NCBI GenBank assembly: GCA_019916065.1
Contig: CM034237.1
Coordinates: 37,802,485 to 37,866,484, forward strand
Reading direction: 5' to 3'
Length of the DNA: 64,000 nucleotides
From: Vitellaria paradoxa
Lineage: Eukaryota; Streptophyta; Magnoliopsida; Ericales; Sapotaceae
The position numbers were made by a program, and so were the translations under genes. The notes under the pieces were generated by a model. That model saw only the letters and a program-made list of their open reading frames with translations. It was not told the DNA's origin and did not search any database. Position 1 is the first letter of the stretch, and each line of letters begins with the position of its first letter. This document shows positions 62,101-64,000 of the stretch, in pieces.

Positions 62101-63888
62101 GCAATGATGGAGGCCCTTAGAACCCTCCAACAAAATTCTGTGTTGTCTCCAACCCCCACACACTTACTACTAGCAAAACTAACTAGCCTGCTTGGATTCC
62201 ATTGGACACTAGATGATTATGAAATAAATCCACTCTTTCCAATGGAATCGATTCTTACTTGGATTCCATTTGAAGGCATAATTGTTGAGAACAAAGCCAC
62301 ATCCTAATACATAGATATGGATGTTACCTGGATTCATTAATAGGAAAGGCTTTAAGAAACAAATATAATAGAAATCTAACCATGGATATAGATATGGGAT
62401 ACAAACATGAAACAGGTACAATTATGGGAGATTGTGATTTTGAAAGAAACAATGATAAGGACATGGCATGATACACCAAAAATATATAATCTACATATAT
62501 GAATATAAGATTCACAAATTTTAATTTAATATTTCAATCCCATAATTTAAACATATTTCAACAACCAAAATGTGACAAAACATGAAATATAAAATTTTAT
62601 ATTTTTAGTAGTTTCACTGACTCAATCTTAAGAATATCATCATTTGCATAGAAAAACACCCTTATGCTTGAGCCCCCTCATGTTTGTGCTATCATTACGG
62701 GGAATCCGAATACATGCAATCCTCACACAAGATATTTGGGATATGTGGCTTGGGATATGTGGCTTGGCAGATAAGTGCTCATCAAGACACTCATTTGGCT
62801 TTTTAAAGGGACTTGCATCATAGAAAGAGAAACCAGCCAAGAAGATTCTAGATGTAAACAAAGACAATAGTGTGATCCAAACCTCTCCCTATCCGATAAG
62901 CACACTCGACTATAGTCATAGCTTCCAAGGCCCTGAAGCCTATGAGTTTTTCAATGCCATTTCTACCTATTAGCAATTCAAGGTCAAGGAAAGCAAGCCT
63001 TAAAGTGATTGTTGCCTCCAATTTCTCTGGCCAAGGAAAATAATGCATCCATCCCTCTCTCTACAGTTAACATTGTTCACTTAGGTGAGCTAGCCCTAAA
63101 AGCATGACGACCCACAAATAAATCTCCACCATCATGTACAACATGTAAAGCCATGATAGCAATCAATTCTCTCTCTCTCTCTCTCTCTCTCTCTGGGTGT
63201 GTGTGTGTGTGTGTGACTACCTTAGCTCTCTCTGTCTTCATATTTGGGCTTCATGCCATCTTATAGTGCATAACGTAACTTCCAAATGGACTTGCAACTA
63301 ATCCACTCACCATCCTCCAACAATCTCATGAACAAATCAAACATAAATTCATTCAAAATGTTGACATATATATACACAACCTAAACACTGTGTTATACAA
63401 ATAACGGTCTATATGCAATAACCAAACATCCCCAACATCAATAGTAGCAACACTGGATAGGGTTCAGATAATTTTTTCTTCCCCCCCCCCCCCCCCCTTT
63501 AGTTGGATATGATAATATACAAAGAAGAAATATGATCTTACGTTCCACCAGGGCATGGTTTGCCTAGCTCCCCTGAAACAGCAAGTCTGGCATCCTTCTG
63601 CAGCAGCTCCACCGCAAGGACATCACTTGCCTACCAGTTGGAAAGTACACATGACCATTATTGTTTATTATACAAGGAACAAGAGAAATAAGAGAATCAA
63701 GAATGTTATTGAGAAACTGCATAAGCTTAGTGTCTTATCGTGAAAGCTTTCCCATGGGAGCATAAGAATTCATGCTATTGTTGACCTACATTTGAAGCCA
63801 TAGAAATCACATATGCTCCTAGCGAATCACTTCCCAACTTAGCAGCAACACAAAAAGTATCCAGGACTTCCTTAACATCAGGAGGAAC
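59138..63888 (-). CDS. PPC4: Phosphoenolpyruvate carboxylase, bacterial type (BTPC/PPC4), 3' part of gene
   Basis: Catalyses PEP + HCO3- to oxaloacetate + Pi; plant BTPCs join plant-type PEPC subunits in class-2 complexes. Five exons on the minus strand with GT/AG borders and consistent phases: 63790-63888, 63542-63630, 60881-61007, 60590-60796, 59138-59962 (99, 89, 127, 207, 825 nt), giving the C-terminal 448 aa. Visible: [13 protein letters not shown], the catalytic stretches [11 protein letters not shown] and [33 protein letters not shown], and the C terminus [16 protein letters not shown] marks the bacterial type; plant-type enzymes end QNTG. The full family length is about 1,040 aa, so the N-terminal half lies beyond position 64000. 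All visible motifs are intact. The 60797-60880 intron is only 84 bp, whereas the intron at 61008-63541 is 2.5 kb and contains transposon-like DNA. Confidence 0.95.
59963..60589 (-). other. PPC4 intron (last)
   Basis: 627 bp between donor GTAACT (after ...PPGSVM) and acceptor TTATAG; AT-rich, nothing recognisable inside. Confidence 0.85.
61220..62290 (+). mobile_element. Probable LTR-retrotransposon fragment in a PPC4 intron
   Basis: GC-richer insert within the 2.5-kb intron. A promoter-like GCCTATATAAACC at about 61713-61725 is followed by a CT-rich leader and, near 61951, by [18 protein letters not shown] and a Gln-rich coiled segment ([11 protein letters not shown], then [17 protein letters not shown]) resembling the start of a gypsy gag, with one stop. 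No LTR ends or duplication were identified, so the limits are approximate. Confidence 0.42.
62291..63541 (-). other. Remainder of the large PPC4 intron
   Basis: AT-rich intron sequence with (CT)n(GT)n at about 63166-63213 and poly-C at 63481-63497 close to the donor GTAAG at 63537-63541. No gene seen. Confidence 0.7.
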
Positions 63889-64000
63889 CTAGAAAAGCCA
63901 ATTCAGAGAATAAATAAACAAACAAATAGTGAGAAGATTAACAGAACATATCCTTATGGCAATCAACTACTGTGGCACCAATCACTACATAAAACTCAGG

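Noticed and set aside
1..64000. tRNA or rRNA genes, CRISPR arrays, defence islands or biosynthetic clusters
   Set aside because: The tRNA-like segments are SINE heads with target duplications; no rRNA, spaced short palindromic repeats or multi-gene cassette was seen, and the sequence is plant nuclear.

Overview
The window is nuclear DNA from a flowering plant, most likely a eudicot; the species cannot be named from sequence alone. Evidence: two intron-rich host genes with GT/AG splice sites and plant-specific families, Ty1/copia and Ty3/gypsy elements primed by initiator tRNA-Met, tRNA-derived SINEs, a CACTA element, many AT-rich MITEs and long homopolymer and microsatellite tracts. There is no operon structure, phage or CRISPR.

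Only two host genes are supported, both on the minus strand, one at each end. At the left (396-6197) is a complete five-exon half-size ABC transporter of the ABCG/WBC family, an ABCG21 orthologue of 680 aa by my splice model. At the right (59138 to beyond 63888) are the last five exons (448 codons) of a bacterial-type phosphoenolpyruvate carboxylase (PPC4/BTPC), recognised by its RNTG C terminus; the 5' part lies outside the window. The introns of both genes carry transposon debris.

The 53 kb between them is intergenic and built by transposons. From left to right: a MITE-rich stretch (6.2-8.9 kb); a recent but broken copia element with 317-bp LTRs and TSD aaata (8903-13703); an AT-rich stretch with MITEs (13.7-22.3 kb); a degraded SIRE-like LTR and internal region (about 23.3-25.9 kb); a 1.85-kb non-autonomous CACTA element with a 3-bp TSD (26097-27950); a complete but decayed minus-strand SIRE-like element with roughly 0.8-kb LTRs and TSD aaaat (29533-33620); a gypsy RNase H/integrase relic split by a 2,075-bp solo LTR with TSD gtatt (33.6-36.7 kb); a small SINE-like insertion (37209-37360); a TIR-bounded AT-rich element holding a roughly 90-bp tandem array (39927-41195); a second SINE with a T-tail (41761-42096); a degenerate roughly 175-bp repeat array (47.6-49.1 kb); and a nested block (49.1-57.8 kb) in which a minus-strand gypsy element is interrupted by a 1,282-bp non-autonomous LTR element (TSD ctagg) and by a decayed plus-strand copia element (51626-56559).

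I found no new multi-gene system. The uncommon content is the nested transposon layering with recoverable target-site duplications, and several short non-autonomous elements (two SINEs, a TRIM-like element, a CACTA derivative, MITE families) that could be checked as undescribed families.
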